A DNA stretch of 64,000 nucleotides from HGM04593 sp045646845 (GTDB lineage: Bacteria > Bacteroidota > Bacteroidia > Bacteroidales > Bacteroidaceae), in contig JAZRLO010000044.1 in assembly GCA_045646845.1 (NCBI GenBank), positions 14,546-78,545 of the forward strand, given 5' to 3'. A program made the position numbers and the translations under genes. Below the pieces are notes generated by a model that worked only from the letters and a program-made list of their open reading frames with translations, searched no databases and was not told the DNA's origin. Positions 24,730 to 33,449 of the stretch are shown one piece after another; the stretch's first letter is position 1, and the number at the start of each line of letters is the position of its first letter.

Positions 24730-25929
24730 TTAGTCAAGTTCAATTTCCAATATGCACGGGAATGCATAACTGCGGTCGTTACGCGTGTTGAGTGTGCTAT
24801 ACAGGTTGTATATGGTTCTCTTCAGTTTTTTTCTTGCAATCTTCTTGCCCTTGTACCTTACCGTTACTTTCTTGTCAAGGTTGAGCATGTTGTCGTTGAG
24901 GTATATTGTAAGTCTGCTGTAGTCGCAGTGCTCGATATTCACTGTATTTCCGTCGATGCTTGCCACGACACTCTTGCCTTGGGCAATCTCGTCGCCGGGG
25001 GCCGACAGCCAGTAGAAATGTTCGCGGGTAACCTTCTCCTGTCGCCATACGACCTTCTTGGGGTACGGGTTACGTCTGTATTGTGCCATCCAACCAAGTG
25101 CATCGGCATCGACCCCGTCCATCCAGTGTCCCTTGCCTTCGATGATGTTGGTCTGGTGTATGTATTTGCCGGGGTTGGCCTTACTCAGAGAGTCCATGAC
25201 CTCGCCTTTCTCCTTTGCCAGAATATTCCTGTCGTAATAGTGGTCGTACTCTCCCATCCATATCATATAAGGGAGATTCATGAGATTTACCTGTGACGCT
25301 TCTCCGGGATGTCCTGCCATCATCGATGCGGCAGCCCACTTGTCGGCCATGCGCGGAGCCATGCGCCAGACACCGTCACCGCCGGCGGAATATCCGAGAA
25401 GATATACTTTGTTGGGGTTTACTCCTTCGAAGACTACACATGCCTGTATGAGATCTTCGAAAAGCTCGTCCAGTCCCTTTCTGTGCCAAAGGTCCGACGT
25501 GTTCCATGGCGCACGGGGTGCGATATATACACCCTCTTCCGGGTGGTACAGGTATATCTGGTTCATCCACTGTTCATCGTTTACCTCCTTGGGGCACTCC
25601 CCACCTCCGTGCATTGAGATGAACAGGCTTCGCCCATCATCGGGAAGTGAGCCCAATGTGCGGCACGCGCATGCCAGTTTTATGCTGTCATTGCTTATTG
25701 TAAGTTTGCTCCATTGGGTTTTTAGTCTCTCGGCAGTCGTGGTTAGCCATAATGAGTCAACAATCCCGGCTGCAATCGCGCATTCTTCTTTGTCGAGTTT
25801 CGTATTCGCGAACTTCTGAAGCTGCAGCTCGCCGGCCGGTGCCTTGAGCCACTCCTGGAACTCCTTTGTCTGTGCAGTCGCATGTCCGGCTGCAAACAGT
25901 ATGGCTATAATCAAAAAAATCTTTTTCAT
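24730..25929 (-). CDS. Secreted alpha/beta hydrolase (esterase or peptidase-like)
   Basis: 399 residues with signal peptide KKIFLIIAILFAAGHATAQ. The alpha/beta-hydrolase core contains an oxyanion-hole motif HGGGE (107-111), nucleophile elbow GYSAGG with S181, a likely acid D229 in GEYDH, and the base H268 in GKGHWMDG, so a full Ser-Asp-His triad is visible. The C-terminal 100 residues look like an appended beta domain. It probably cleaves an ester or peptide bond in the periplasm. It stands first before susC with a 15-base gap, so its substrate is likely the compound imported by the SusCD pair. Reaction type is not determined. Confidence 0.82.
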   Translation of the reverse strand: MKKIFLIIAILFAAGHATAQTKEFQEWLKAPAGELQLQKFANTKLDKEECAIAAGIVDSLWLTTTAERLKTQWSKLTISNDSIKLACACRTLGSLPDDGRSLFISMHGGGECPKEVNDEQWMNQIYLYHPEEGVYIAPRAPWNTSDLWHRKGLDELFEDLIQACVVFEGVNPNKVYLLGYSAGGDGVWRMAPRMADKWAAASMMAGHPGEASQVNLMNLPYMIWMGEYDHYYDRNILAKEKGEVMDSLSKANPGKYIHQTNIIEGKGHWMDGVDADALGWMAQYRRNPYPKKVVWRQEKVTREHFYWLSAPGDEIAQGKSVVASIDGNTVNIEHCDYSRLTIYLNDNMLNLDKKVTVRYKGKKIARKKLKRTIYNLYSTLNTRNDRSYAFPCILEIELD

Positions 25930-25955
25930 TGTCGTGTCTGTAAATATGTTGTCCC

Positions 25956-27308
25956 TTATGTGAATATCTGGCTCAATGCCATTGAAATTATCATGTAGAA
26001 TGTCATGCCGCTAAGGTCATTTATAATTTGTATGAACGGTCCTGTCGCGACGGCCGGGTTAATGTTTATCCTTTCGAGTACCATCGGTATCAGCGTTCCG
26101 AACCCGGAGGCGAAGAGCACTACCACGAACAGGCTCAGCGGAACGGCGAGCGTTACGATGTCTAAGGCTCCGTATATGCAGAAGTTGTAGATGTAAACCA
26201 TCAGGGAGAGTATTGTCGCGTTGATGAGTGCGACAACCATCTCTTTGAGGATGTGCTTGAATATATGTTGCGAATCCAGGGAGTTGTTGGCAAGTCCCTG
26301 CACTGCAATTGCCGATGACTGTGTACCCACATTACCTCCCATGCCGGCGAGCAGAGGAATGAACAGTGCCATTTCGGGGTGGCTGCCCAATGTGTTTGTG
26401 AAGCAGTCCAGCAGAAGCGATGAACCGATACCTCCCAGCATGCCTATCACGAGCCATGGCAGGCGGGCCCTTGTCTGCAGGAATACGCTGTCACCGGTTT
26501 CTACGTCTTGGGTAAGACCTGCTGTCAACTGTTGGTCGTGCTCTGTCTGTTCGCGCACCTCGTCCATTACGTCATCGACGGTAATTTGTCCGACAAGGCG
26601 GTTTATCTTGTCAACAACGGGTATGGCAACGAGGTTGTACTTCTCGATGAGCATTGTAACCTCGTCAATGGGGGTATCAACATCTACACTTATGACCTCG
26701 GTGCTCATCACATGCTTGACCTTCGATACGGAAGGGCTTGTAATCATCTTTTTCAGTGGGAACAGGCCGCAGAGACGTTCATCATCATCGACAACGTATA
26801 TGTAGTAGATGTCGTCAAGCTCTTCGGCCTGGTGGCGCATCTCCTTCAGGCACTCGGGCATACTCCAATTCTCGTTCACCACGACCATCTCGGTACTCAT
26901 GAGACCTCCGGCCGTGTCTTCGTCGTACTGCAGAAGGTCAACGATATCACCGGCCTGCTCAATGTCCTTGATGTGCTGGAGCACCTCCTCCTGCTTCTCT
27001 TCGTCCATATCACGGATAATTTCGACGGCGTCGTCGGTATCCATGTAGTTGACGAATCTTTTGGCGATGGCTTCAGAGGGAAGTTCTTCGAGAAGCTCGT
27101 TGCGCAGGTCCTCGTCCATCTCGGTGAGGGCATCGGCGGCCTTCTCGTTCTCGAGCTGCCTGTAGAGGAAACGTGCCTCGTCGAGGTCGAGTTCCGAACA
27201 GATTTCCGCGATGTCGGCAGGGTGCATCCTGGAGAGGTTCTCCTGCAACAGTACCGAATCTTTCTGCCCGATAAGTTCCTTTATGTAGCTGATGTATTCT
27301 TTGGTCAT
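25956..27308 (-). CDS. mgtE: Magnesium transporter MgtE
   Basis: 450-residue Mg2+ channel/transporter of the inner membrane. The N-terminal superhelical domain (about 1-125) has HPADIAEICSELDLDEARFL; it is followed by two CBS domains (about 130-255; YDEDTAGGLMSTEMVVV and VKHVMSTEVISVDVDTP) and five transmembrane helices with the pore motif PLLAGMGGNVGTQSSA. Domain order and length match the family. Mg2+ sensed by the cytoplasmic domains normally closes the channel. It starts 12 bases after rsmA ends and ends 26 bases before the secreted hydrolase gene, so it may be co-transcribed with both. Confidence 0.96.
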   Translation of the reverse strand: MTKEYISYIKELIGQKDSVLLQENLSRMHPADIAEICSELDLDEARFLYRQLENEKAADALTEMDEDLRNELLEELPSEAIAKRFVNYMDTDDAVEIIRDMDEEKQEEVLQHIKDIEQAGDIVDLLQYDEDTAGGLMSTEMVVVNENWSMPECLKEMRHQAEELDDIYYIYVVDDDERLCGLFPLKKMITSPSVSKVKHVMSTEVISVDVDTPIDEVTMLIEKYNLVAIPVVDKINRLVGQITVDDVMDEVREQTEHDQQLTAGLTQDVETGDSVFLQTRARLPWLVIGMLGGIGSSLLLDCFTNTLGSHPEMALFIPLLAGMGGNVGTQSSAIAVQGLANNSLDSQHIFKHILKEMVVALINATILSLMVYIYNFCIYGALDIVTLAVPLSLFVVVLFASGFGTLIPMVLERININPAVATGPFIQIINDLSGMTFYMIISMALSQIFT

Positions 27309-27320
27309 AGCATTTCTCCT

Positions 27321-28106
27321 TTATGCCAAATCCTTTTCAATCTTTCTTGTCAATTCGATGAATTCCTCTATGGATAGCTGTTCCGGGCGTTTGTCGAGTA
27401 TCGGGTCTGTCAGTATCTCCGAATCCTTGCCCACAATCTGCTGTATCGAGTTGCGGAGCTTCTTCCTCCGCTGGTTGAATGTCCCTTTGACAATCTTCTT
27501 CAGCAGTGCCTCATCGCACCCGACGTCAGTGCGTCCGTTGCGCTTCATGAGCACTACCGCGCTTTTTACTTTCGGGGGTGGCGAGAAGACGTTTTCATCG
27601 ACGGTGAACAGATATTCCACATCGTACCACAGCTGTATGAGGATACTCAGTATTCCATATGCCTTTGAACCGGGGGAGGCTGCAAGACGTTCCCCGACCT
27701 CTTTCTGTATCATGCCGCTGCAGTAGGGGATATACTCCTTGTAGTCGAGCATCTTGAAGAATATCTGGCTGGAGATGTTGTAGGGGTAGTTGCCTATGAG
27801 CATGAACTCCTCGCCCGAGAATATCCTGTCGAGGTGCATCTTGAGAAAATCGTCGGGGATGATGTTTTCGTCCTGCAGCTGTGCGAGATTCTTTCTTAAA
27901 TATGCCACGGATTCCTCGTCAATCTCCACGACTTTTACCGGGTGGTTCTTCTCCAGAAGATATTGTGTTAGGACTCCCATTCCGGGGCCGACTTCAAGTA
28001 CGGGAATGCCCGGGCAGACATCTATCGTGTCCGCAATTCTTTTTGCGATAGAAAGGTCTGTCAGGAAGTGCTGTCCCAATCTTTTTTTTGCGGTAACTGC
28101 TTTCAT
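27321..28106 (-). CDS. rsmA: 16S rRNA dimethyladenosine transferase RsmA/KsgA
   Basis: 261-residue SAM-dependent methyltransferase that dimethylates two adjacent adenines near the 3' end of 16S rRNA late in small-subunit assembly. Motifs: KKRLGQHFLTD at the N-terminus, SAM site VLEVGPGMGVLTQYLL, VEIDEESV, and the catalytic GNYPYNISSQIFFK. The start at 28106 (MKAVTAKKRLGQ) is chosen; a longer frame to 28166 adds 20 residues not seen in the family. It is the first gene of the minus-strand run leading to mgtE and the SusCD genes. Confidence 0.96.
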   Translation of the reverse strand: MKAVTAKKRLGQHFLTDLSIAKRIADTIDVCPGIPVLEVGPGMGVLTQYLLEKNHPVKVVEIDEESVAYLRKNLAQLQDENIIPDDFLKMHLDRIFSGEEFMLIGNYPYNISSQIFFKMLDYKEYIPYCSGMIQKEVGERLAASPGSKAYGILSILIQLWYDVEYLFTVDENVFSPPPKVKSAVVLMKRNGRTDVGCDEALLKKIVKGTFNQRRKKLRNSIQQIVGKDSEILTDPILDKRPEQLSIEEFIELTRKIEKDLA

Positions 28107-28174
28107 TGCCGGGTGAGCTTCTCGAATTTTGTTTAAAATAACTTCAAAAAAACAAAGAATCGCCAATATATTGC

Positions 28175-28182
28175 TATCTTTG
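28175..28182 (+). promoter_or_regulatory. Bacteroides -7 box upstream of the flippase-like gene
   Basis: TATCTTTG fits TAnnTTTG; no good -33 match is seen. A leader of about 115 bases follows before the GTG start at 28305. Confidence 0.5.
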
Positions 28183-28195
28183 CATAACTCTGTGT

Positions 28196-28255
28196 CGTGT
28201 AAAGACCGTTGCGGTCTGTTTCTGTGAAAACACGCAGGCGGCAGTCTTGACTGCC
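28196..28255 (+). promoter_or_regulatory. Structured 5' leader (stem-loops) before the flippase-like gene
   Basis: CGTGT (28196-28200) can close with ACACG (28230-28234) around the inner hairpin AGACCG-ttg-CGGTCT (28203-28217); a second hairpin GGCAGTC-tt-GACTGCC spans 28240-28255. All arms pair perfectly. It could be a cis-regulatory element, a small RNA or chance. No known riboswitch class was recognised. Confidence 0.4.
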
Positions 28256-28304
28256 TTATAATGATGCAAAGTTAATTAAAACAATTAAAAAAGTCTCTAA
28301 AGTT

Positions 28305-29291
28305 GTGAAAAAGATTTTCAATTATACGGTAAAAACCGCACTGCCGCTTCTGCTGGGTGTGCTGATTCTCATCATGATATATGATGACTTCGACTTTTCC
28401 AGGCTTCTGGATGACTTCAAGGATATGGACCTTTTTTGGTTTGTTTTGTCAACATTTTTCGGTGTGATGAGCCATGTTATAAGGGGGTGGCGATGGAGGC
28501 TTACGCTTGCGCCTTTGGGCTACGTTCCGCGTTCGTCAACCTGCGTGGAATCCATCTTCGTGGCTTACGCAGCCAATCTGGTTGTTCCGCGTGTAGGAGA
28601 GGTGTCGCGCTGTTTCGTTCTCGAACGGCAGGAGGGTGTCCCGTTTGCCCCTTCGTTGGGAACTGTTGTTTCGGAAAGGCTTGTGGATACGCTGATGGTA
28701 GTGCTCATAACTACGGTAGCAGTTGTGCTGCAGTGGCCGGTTTTTGTTGAATTCCTTCGTGAGACGGGCTTCTCATGCTCGGGAGAGGCTGTCTTTTCTT
28801 CTATGGGCGGCTGGGCTGTCATTCTGCTTTCAGCGGCGGCAGTGGTGGTTCTTCTGGTGATTCTCCTGAAAAAAATGAGTTTTTGGAAAAAAATACGTGC
28901 ATTTGTCGCAAAATTTGTCGAAGGATTGTTATCTTTGACAAAGATGGAAGGCCGCTGGCTTTTCGCGCTTGAGACTGTGGGTATATGGTTCTGCTATTTC
29001 ATGCAGTTCTACCTCTGCTTCTACTGCTTCCGGTTTACGGAGGAACTCTCCGTTGCGGCAGGTCTGCTGCTGTTTGTGGCAGGCAGTATAGCGGTTGTGG
29101 TACCTACACCGAACGGGGCAGGTCCATGGCATTTCGCCATAATAAGTATAATGGTCCTTTATGGCGTGAGCCCGGCCGATTCCGAGGCCTTTGCATTGAT
29201 AGTGCACAGTACGCAGACACTGCTTGTGGCGGTGTTGGGCATATATGCGCTTGTGGTGTTGCAGTTTAAAAAGAAACAACTTAAATATTAA
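28305..29291 (+). CDS. Flippase-like membrane protein (LPG synthase TM / UPF0104)
   Basis: 328 residues with about eight hydrophobic segments and the family core YVPRSSTCVESIFVAYAANL then VPRVGEVSRC. Proteins of this family include the membrane part of lysylphosphatidylglycerol synthase; stand-alone members are thought to move or modify lipid-linked compounds in the inner membrane. A late motif VVPTPNGAGPWHFAI is also conserved. The start is GTG at 28305 (MKKIFNYTVK). pepD follows after 6 bases, so they are probably co-transcribed. Specific substrate unknown. Confidence 0.82.
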   Translation: MKKIFNYTVKTALPLLLGVLILIMIYDDFDFSRLLDDFKDMDLFWFVLSTFFGVMSHVIRGWRWRLTLAPLGYVPRSSTCVESIFVAYAANLVVPRVGEVSRCFVLERQEGVPFAPSLGTVVSERLVDTLMVVLITTVAVVLQWPVFVEFLRETGFSCSGEAVFSSMGGWAVILLSAAAVVVLLVILLKKMSFWKKIRAFVAKFVEGLLSLTKMEGRWLFALETVGIWFCYFMQFYLCFYCFRFTEELSVAAGLLLFVAGSIAVVVPTPNGAGPWHFAIISIMVLYGVSPADSEAFALIVHSTQTLLVAVLGIYALVVLQFKKKQLKY

Positions 29292-29297
29292 CGAATT

Positions 29298-30752
29298 ATG
29301 GCATTGACAATCAAAGATTTGGAGCCTCGTGCAGTTTGGAAGCACTTTGAGGCGTTGACACAGGTGCCCCGCCCCTCGGGTCATCTTGAGAAGATACAGA
29401 AGTTCCTGCTCGATTTCGGAAAGAGCGTAAATGTACAGACCTGGCAGGATGAGGCCGGCAATATCATAATGCGCAAGCCTGCGACTCCGGGGCTTGAGGG
29501 CAGGAAGGGTATTATCCTTCAGGCTCATATGGATATGGTGCCCCAGAAGACTCCCGACAGCAAGCACGATTTCGTGAATGACCCTATCACGACTGTAGTG
29601 AAAGGCGATTGGCTTTATGCCGACAATACCACGCTCGGTGCAGACAACGGTCTGGGTGTAGCCGCAATCATGGCAATCATGGAGGATGGTTCTTTGCAGC
29701 ATGGTCCGCTCGAGGCTCTCATTACAGCCGATGAGGAGACCGGCATGTACGGTGCGTTCGGTCTCAAGGGCGGTGAACTCGAAGGTGAACTGCTCCTGAA
29801 CCTCGACTCGGAGGAAGAGGGTGTCATGTACATCGGTTGTGCCGGCGGACTCGACATCTCGGCTTATCTTGAATTTATGGAAGAGGAGAGTGATGACGAG
29901 GTTGCAGTAAAGGTGCAGCTGAAGGGCTTGCGCGGCGGTCACTCAGGTCTCGAAATCAATGCCGGACGCGGCAATGCCAACAAACTTATGGCACGTTTCT
30001 TGCGCGAGGCCATGGACGAGTGCGGTGTGGTGCTTGCGAGCTGGAACGGTGGAAACATGCGCAACGCCATTCCTGCAAGCTGTGAAGTTGTGCTTACTCT
30101 TCCGCAGGAGGCTGTTGAGGAGCTCAAGAGCATTGCTGCCAAATACGAGGCTCTCTACAACAGTGAATATTCTACGATAGAGGAGGGCATAACCTTGACC
30201 GTTACAGAAACCGAGATGCCCGAAACTGTTGTGCCCGAGGAGATTCAGGACAATCTGCTCGACGCTATTCTTGCTTGTCACAACGGTGTCCTCCGCTTTA
30301 TACCGACAATTCCCGACACCGTAGAGACTTCAAGCAACCTCTCTATCGTGAAGATAGGTGACGGCAAAGCGGAAATCAATATCCTTGCGCGCAGTTCTTG
30401 CGACACCATGAAGGAGTTCCTTGCACTGCAATTGTCAAGTTGTTTCGCAATGGCCGGAATGAAGGTTGAACTCAGCGGAAGCTATAGCGGATGGCAACCG
30501 AATGTCAACTCTCCATTGTTGGCTGCATTGAAAAAGGCTTACACTGATATGTTCGGTACAGAACCCGATGTACGCGTGATACACGCAGGTCTCGAGTGCG
30601 GTATCATATCTACGAACTATCCGAAGATGGATATGGTATCATTCGGTCCTACATTGATGTCTCCTCACTCTCCTACAGAGCGTGTTGAGATTCCTACAGT
30701 GGAGAAGTTCTATTCACTGGTGAAGGCTCTTGTGGTGAACGGAGTGCTTTGA
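29298..30752 (+). CDS. pepD: Aminoacyl-histidine dipeptidase (PepD, M20 family)
   Basis: 484-residue cytoplasmic metallodipeptidase that hydrolyses Xaa-His and many other dipeptides. Metal ligands and catalytic residues are visible in order: QAHMDM (His and catalytic Asp), LGADNG (bridging Asp), ADEETG (catalytic and ligand Glu), LDSEEE (Asp ligand) and a late MSPHSPTE (His ligand). The lid domain between carries LRGGHSGLEINAGRGNA, typical of PepD. Length and motif order match the family. It closes the flippase-pepD transcript at the terminator 30771-30806. Confidence 0.95.
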   Translation: MALTIKDLEPRAVWKHFEALTQVPRPSGHLEKIQKFLLDFGKSVNVQTWQDEAGNIIMRKPATPGLEGRKGIILQAHMDMVPQKTPDSKHDFVNDPITTVVKGDWLYADNTTLGADNGLGVAAIMAIMEDGSLQHGPLEALITADEETGMYGAFGLKGGELEGELLLNLDSEEEGVMYIGCAGGLDISAYLEFMEEESDDEVAVKVQLKGLRGGHSGLEINAGRGNANKLMARFLREAMDECGVVLASWNGGNMRNAIPASCEVVLTLPQEAVEELKSIAAKYEALYNSEYSTIEEGITLTVTETEMPETVVPEEIQDNLLDAILACHNGVLRFIPTIPDTVETSSNLSIVKIGDGKAEINILARSSCDTMKEFLALQLSSCFAMAGMKVELSGSYSGWQPNVNSPLLAALKKAYTDMFGTEPDVRVIHAGLECGIISTNYPKMDMVSFGPTLMSPHSPTERVEIPTVEKFYSLVKALVVNGVL

Positions 30753-30770
30753 TGCATTCAATTTATATTA

Positions 30771-30806
30771 CTGCGGCGGGTGCGTTTGTGCCCGTCGCAG
30801 TTTTTT
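30771..30806 (+). terminator. Rho-independent terminator after pepD
   Basis: CTGCGGCGGG pairs with CCCGTCGCAG (one G-U pair) across a 10-base loop, then TTTTTT. Confidence 0.88.
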
Positions 30807-30863
30807 GTACTGTCAAAAATGGACTATTTGGTGTATGGTTGATAAAAAAAAGTTTTGTAAAAG

Positions 30864-30893
30864 TTTGTTTTTGTTAAAAAAACGATAAATTTG
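30864..30893 (+). promoter_or_regulatory. Promoter for the DUF3332 lipoprotein gene
   Basis: TTTG (30864-30867) and TAAATTTG (30886-30893) are 18 bases apart; the start codon follows at 30965. Confidence 0.6.
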
Positions 30894-30964
30894 CAATGTC
30901 GTGGTCGCCGTCAGGGGCCTTGGCTTTTATGTGAACTTATTTTATTAACTTAAAAACTATAATT

Positions 30965-31504
30965 ATGAAAAAGCATTTAAAGATTTCGGCTCTGTTGCTT
31001 TCTGCAACAATCATCATGTCTTCATGTATCGGTTCTTTCCGTTTGACAAACAGTATCAAAGACTGGAACGATGGCGTAAGCAACAAGTGGGTGAACGAGG
31101 TCATATTCTTGGCTTTGCATATAGTTCCCGTTTATGAGATTGCAATGCTTGTCGATGGCGTGGTTCTCAATACAATCGAGTTCTGGGGCGGCAGCAACGT
31201 TGTTGACAACGCCGGAGATACAAAGGTGGTGAAGAACAGCCAGGGTCAGGATATCGAGATAACAACAATGGAGAACGGTTATGAGATTACAGACGGTAAG
31301 GTTGCCATGAATCTTGTATTCGACGAGGAGACTCAGGTTTGGAGCGCAGTTTGCGGCGAGCAGGTTACAGACCTCGTGAAGCTTGTGGATGAGAACAATG
31401 CACAGCTTTTCCTCATGAACGGTGACGTTATGGACATTACATTGGATGAGGCCGGTATGGACATCGCACGTCAGTACATGACAAACAGCTTTGCTCTGAA
31501 ATAA
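30965..31504 (+). CDS. DUF3332-type lipoprotein
   Basis: 179 residues; leader ends IIMSSC, giving a lipoprotein cysteine. The mature N-terminus IGSFRLTNSIKDWNDGVSNK followed by a hydrophobic stretch (VNEVIFLALHIVPVYEIAML) and LNTIEFWGGSN is the DUF3332 pattern. The C-terminal half is beta-rich and acidic. Function is not known; in related genomes it is a small, often strongly expressed envelope protein. It has its own promoter and terminator and so forms a single-gene unit between pepD and meaB. Confidence 0.8.
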   Translation: MKKHLKISALLLSATIIMSSCIGSFRLTNSIKDWNDGVSNKWVNEVIFLALHIVPVYEIAMLVDGVVLNTIEFWGGSNVVDNAGDTKVVKNSQGQDIEITTMENGYEITDGKVAMNLVFDEETQVWSAVCGEQVTDLVKLVDENNAQLFLMNGDVMDITLDEAGMDIARQYMTNSFALK

Positions 31505-31522
31505 GTATAGCTTTTTATAAAA

Positions 31523-31566
31523 CAGCAGGGGGAGTGCGCGATTTAGCGTGCTCCCCTGTTGTTTTT
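31523..31566 (+). terminator. Rho-independent terminator after the DUF3332 gene
   Basis: CAGCAGGGGGAG folds back on CTCCCCTGTTG with one bulge, followed by GTTTTT. Confidence 0.75.
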
Positions 31567-31611
31567 ACATTCCTTATTTGTTATCTTCGCATCAAATGAA
31601 TTCCTACCGTT

Positions 31612-32724
31612 ATGGAACATCCCGAAAATGATGACGCTTATAAGGGCCTTAAGGTCAATAGGGGCGTGGATGCTGTAAGCACCATAAACCCGTATCTTTC
31701 AACCATGCGCCGCAAGAGGGCGAGCAGGCTCTCTGCCGGCGAGTATGTAGAGGGAATACTCAAAGGTGACGTCACGGTGCTGAGCAGGGCGGTGACGCTT
31801 GTTGAGAGCGTGCTGCCGGAGCATCATGCCTTGGCGCAGGAGGTGGTGGAACGCTGCCTGCCATATTCCGGCAACTCCGTGCGTGTCGGCATAACCGGTG
31901 TTCCCGGGGCTGGAAAGAGCACTTCCATCGACTCTTTCGGTATGCACCTTCTTTCTGAGTATGGCGGCAAACTGGCTGTTCTTGCTGTTGACCCCAGCAG
32001 CGAACGGAGCAAAGGCAGTATTCTTGGTGACAAGACCCGTATGGAACGCCTCGCTCTTCATCCATCGGCCTTCATTCGCCCCAGTGCATCGGCCGGTTCG
32101 CTCGGAGGCGTGGCGCGCAAGACGCGCGAAGCGATAATTTTGTGCGAGGCTGCAGGTTACGACAAGGTGTTTGTCGAGACTGTCGGAGTCGGGCAGAGTG
32201 AAACTGCGGTCTGTTCCATGGTCGATTTTTTCCTCCTTTTGCAGATAGCCGGGGCTGGCGATGAACTTCAGGGAATAAAGCGCGGCATTATGGAAATGGC
32301 CGATGGTATCGTCATCAACAAGGCTGACGGCGATAATGTGGAGGCCGCGAGGCGTGCTGCTGTGCACTACCGCAATGCGCTGCAACTGTTCCCTATGCCC
32401 GCAAGCGGAATAAGGCCCGAGGTGCTGACATATTCAGGCTTCTTCGATATCGGAATAAAGGAGATATGGGAGATGGTATTCGGGTATATCGCCAAGGTCA
32501 AGGCAAACGGAACTTTTGAACAACGCCGTAACAGGCAGCTGAGATATTGGATGCATGAGACAATTGAGGACAGGCTCAGGCAACGCTTCTACTCGACTGA
32601 CGGGATGGAACGCTTGTTGGGAGAGTGTGAGGAACTGATGCTGTCGGGGAGAATGACATCCTTTGTGGCGGCCTCAAAGGCGATGGAATATTTTGACAAG
32701 TCGGATGGAAAAAGCAATGGATAA
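31612..32724 (+). CDS. meaB: Methylmalonyl-CoA mutase-associated GTPase MeaB
   Basis: 370-residue G3E-family GTPase that loads and protects the B12-dependent methylmalonyl-CoA mutase, used by these bacteria to turn succinate into propionate. P-loop GVPGAGKST (near residue 90), then VDPSSERSKGSILGDKTRME, the switch VETVGVGQSE and the guanine-specificity NKADG. The C-terminal dimerisation arm is present and the length is normal. The mutase genes are not in this window. The start of the cyclo-ligase gene overlaps its end, so the two are co-transcribed. Confidence 0.95.
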   Translation: MEHPENDDAYKGLKVNRGVDAVSTINPYLSTMRRKRASRLSAGEYVEGILKGDVTVLSRAVTLVESVLPEHHALAQEVVERCLPYSGNSVRVGITGVPGAGKSTSIDSFGMHLLSEYGGKLAVLAVDPSSERSKGSILGDKTRMERLALHPSAFIRPSASAGSLGGVARKTREAIILCEAAGYDKVFVETVGVGQSETAVCSMVDFFLLLQIAGAGDELQGIKRGIMEMADGIVINKADGDNVEAARRAAVHYRNALQLFPMPASGIRPEVLTYSGFFDIGIKEIWEMVFGYIAKVKANGTFEQRRNRQLRYWMHETIEDRLRQRFYSTDGMERLLGECEELMLSGRMTSFVAASKAMEYFDKSDGKSNG

Positions 32725-33247
32725 GAGGGCCTTGCGGAAAATGGTGCGTGCAAGGTTGTCTGCTGTCTCTATGGAGGAGAGAGTGGAGCGTTCCGCGAGG
32801 ATATCGGCGGAACTGGATGCCTGTCTCTCCGCGAGCGGTGCAAGGGTAGTCGCTCTTTTCTCGCCATTGCCCGATGAACCGCAGATATGGAAGTTCGTGG
32901 AATATCTCTCCGGGAGGTGTCTGGTGGCACTTCCTCGTGTAGAGGGTGACGTTATGCGTTTCTACCGTTATGGTGGAGCCGGAATGGAAAAGGGTGCGTT
33001 CGGTATAATGGAGCCTTCCGATGCGGAACTTGTGGAGCCGGGCGATATTGATGTCATTGTAGTTCCGGGTGTCGCTTTTTCTTTGTCGGGAGTCCGCACG
33101 GGGCGCGGGAAAGGGTATTATGACAAGTATCTTTCGCAGAGTGATTTCGCGGCATTGAAGATTGGCGTATGCTACCGAGAGCAGCTTGTGCCGCATATAC
33201 TCACAGAACCGCATGATGTGCCAATGGATGTTGTTATATACAAATAA
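32717..33247 (+). CDS. 5-formyltetrahydrofolate cyclo-ligase
   Basis: ATP-dependent conversion of 5-formyl-THF to 5,10-methenyl-THF in cytoplasmic folate metabolism. About 176 residues. The N-terminal RALRKMVRARLSAVSMEER is the substrate-binding helix; the C-terminal PGVAFSLSGVRTGRGKGYYD is the diagnostic MTHFS signature. The start at 32717 overlaps the meaB stop by 8 bases; an ATG 12 bases earlier (MEKA) is also possible. Downstream lies a strong hairpin, then the left copy of the pfkA-end repeat. Confidence 0.93.
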   Translation: MDKRALRKMVRARLSAVSMEERVERSARISAELDACLSASGARVVALFSPLPDEPQIWKFVEYLSGRCLVALPRVEGDVMRFYRYGGAGMEKGAFGIMEPSDAELVEPGDIDVIVVPGVAFSLSGVRTGRGKGYYDKYLSQSDFAALKIGVCYREQLVPHILTEPHDVPMDVVIYK

Positions 33248-33278
33248 AGGAGAACTTCACAAATGTTCTCCTTTATTT
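33242..33278 (+). terminator. Terminator after the cyclo-ligase, possibly bidirectional originally
   Basis: A 14-base-pair stem (AAATAAAGGAGAAC with GTTCTCCTTTATTT) over a 9-base loop, overlapping the stop codon and followed by a T-rich run. In an empty-site arrangement it would also lie just past the pfkA end and could serve both convergent genes. Confidence 0.85.
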
Positions 33279-33293
33279 GTATTATTTTGTTTT

Positions 33294-33318
33294 TTACGAT
33301 GCGAGTATCTCCTGTGCA
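33294..33318. repeat. 25-base direct repeat, left copy of the pfkA 3' end
   Basis: Identical over 25 bases to 37227-37251, which encodes the last seven codons and stop of pfkA (reading minus: AQEILAS-stop). Flanks differ on both sides. This copy has no coding role here and looks like an attachment-site duplicate. Confidence 0.9.
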
Positions 33319-33340
33319 GAATAAAAAAACGGTGACAGAA

Positions 33341-33370
33341 TTGTGTAATGTATAAAAATTGCTATTTTTG
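33341..33370 (+). promoter_or_regulatory. Promoter of the SIR2-TIR/STAND operon
   Basis: TTG (33341-33343) and TATTTTTG (33363-33370) are 19 bases apart. It lies just inside the left repeat, so the cassette carries its own transcription start. The leader is about 75 bases. Confidence 0.65.
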
Positions 33371-33449
33371 CATATTATAACATATGTGAAATCATGTGGT
33401 CATGTCGTGAATGTAATTCTTAATGAATATTTAAGTAGTATAATTTGAA

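Noticed and set aside
28929..29942. 337-codon minus-strand frame across the flippase and pepD genes
   Set aside because: It spans two well-supported plus-strand genes and their junction, and shows no domain.
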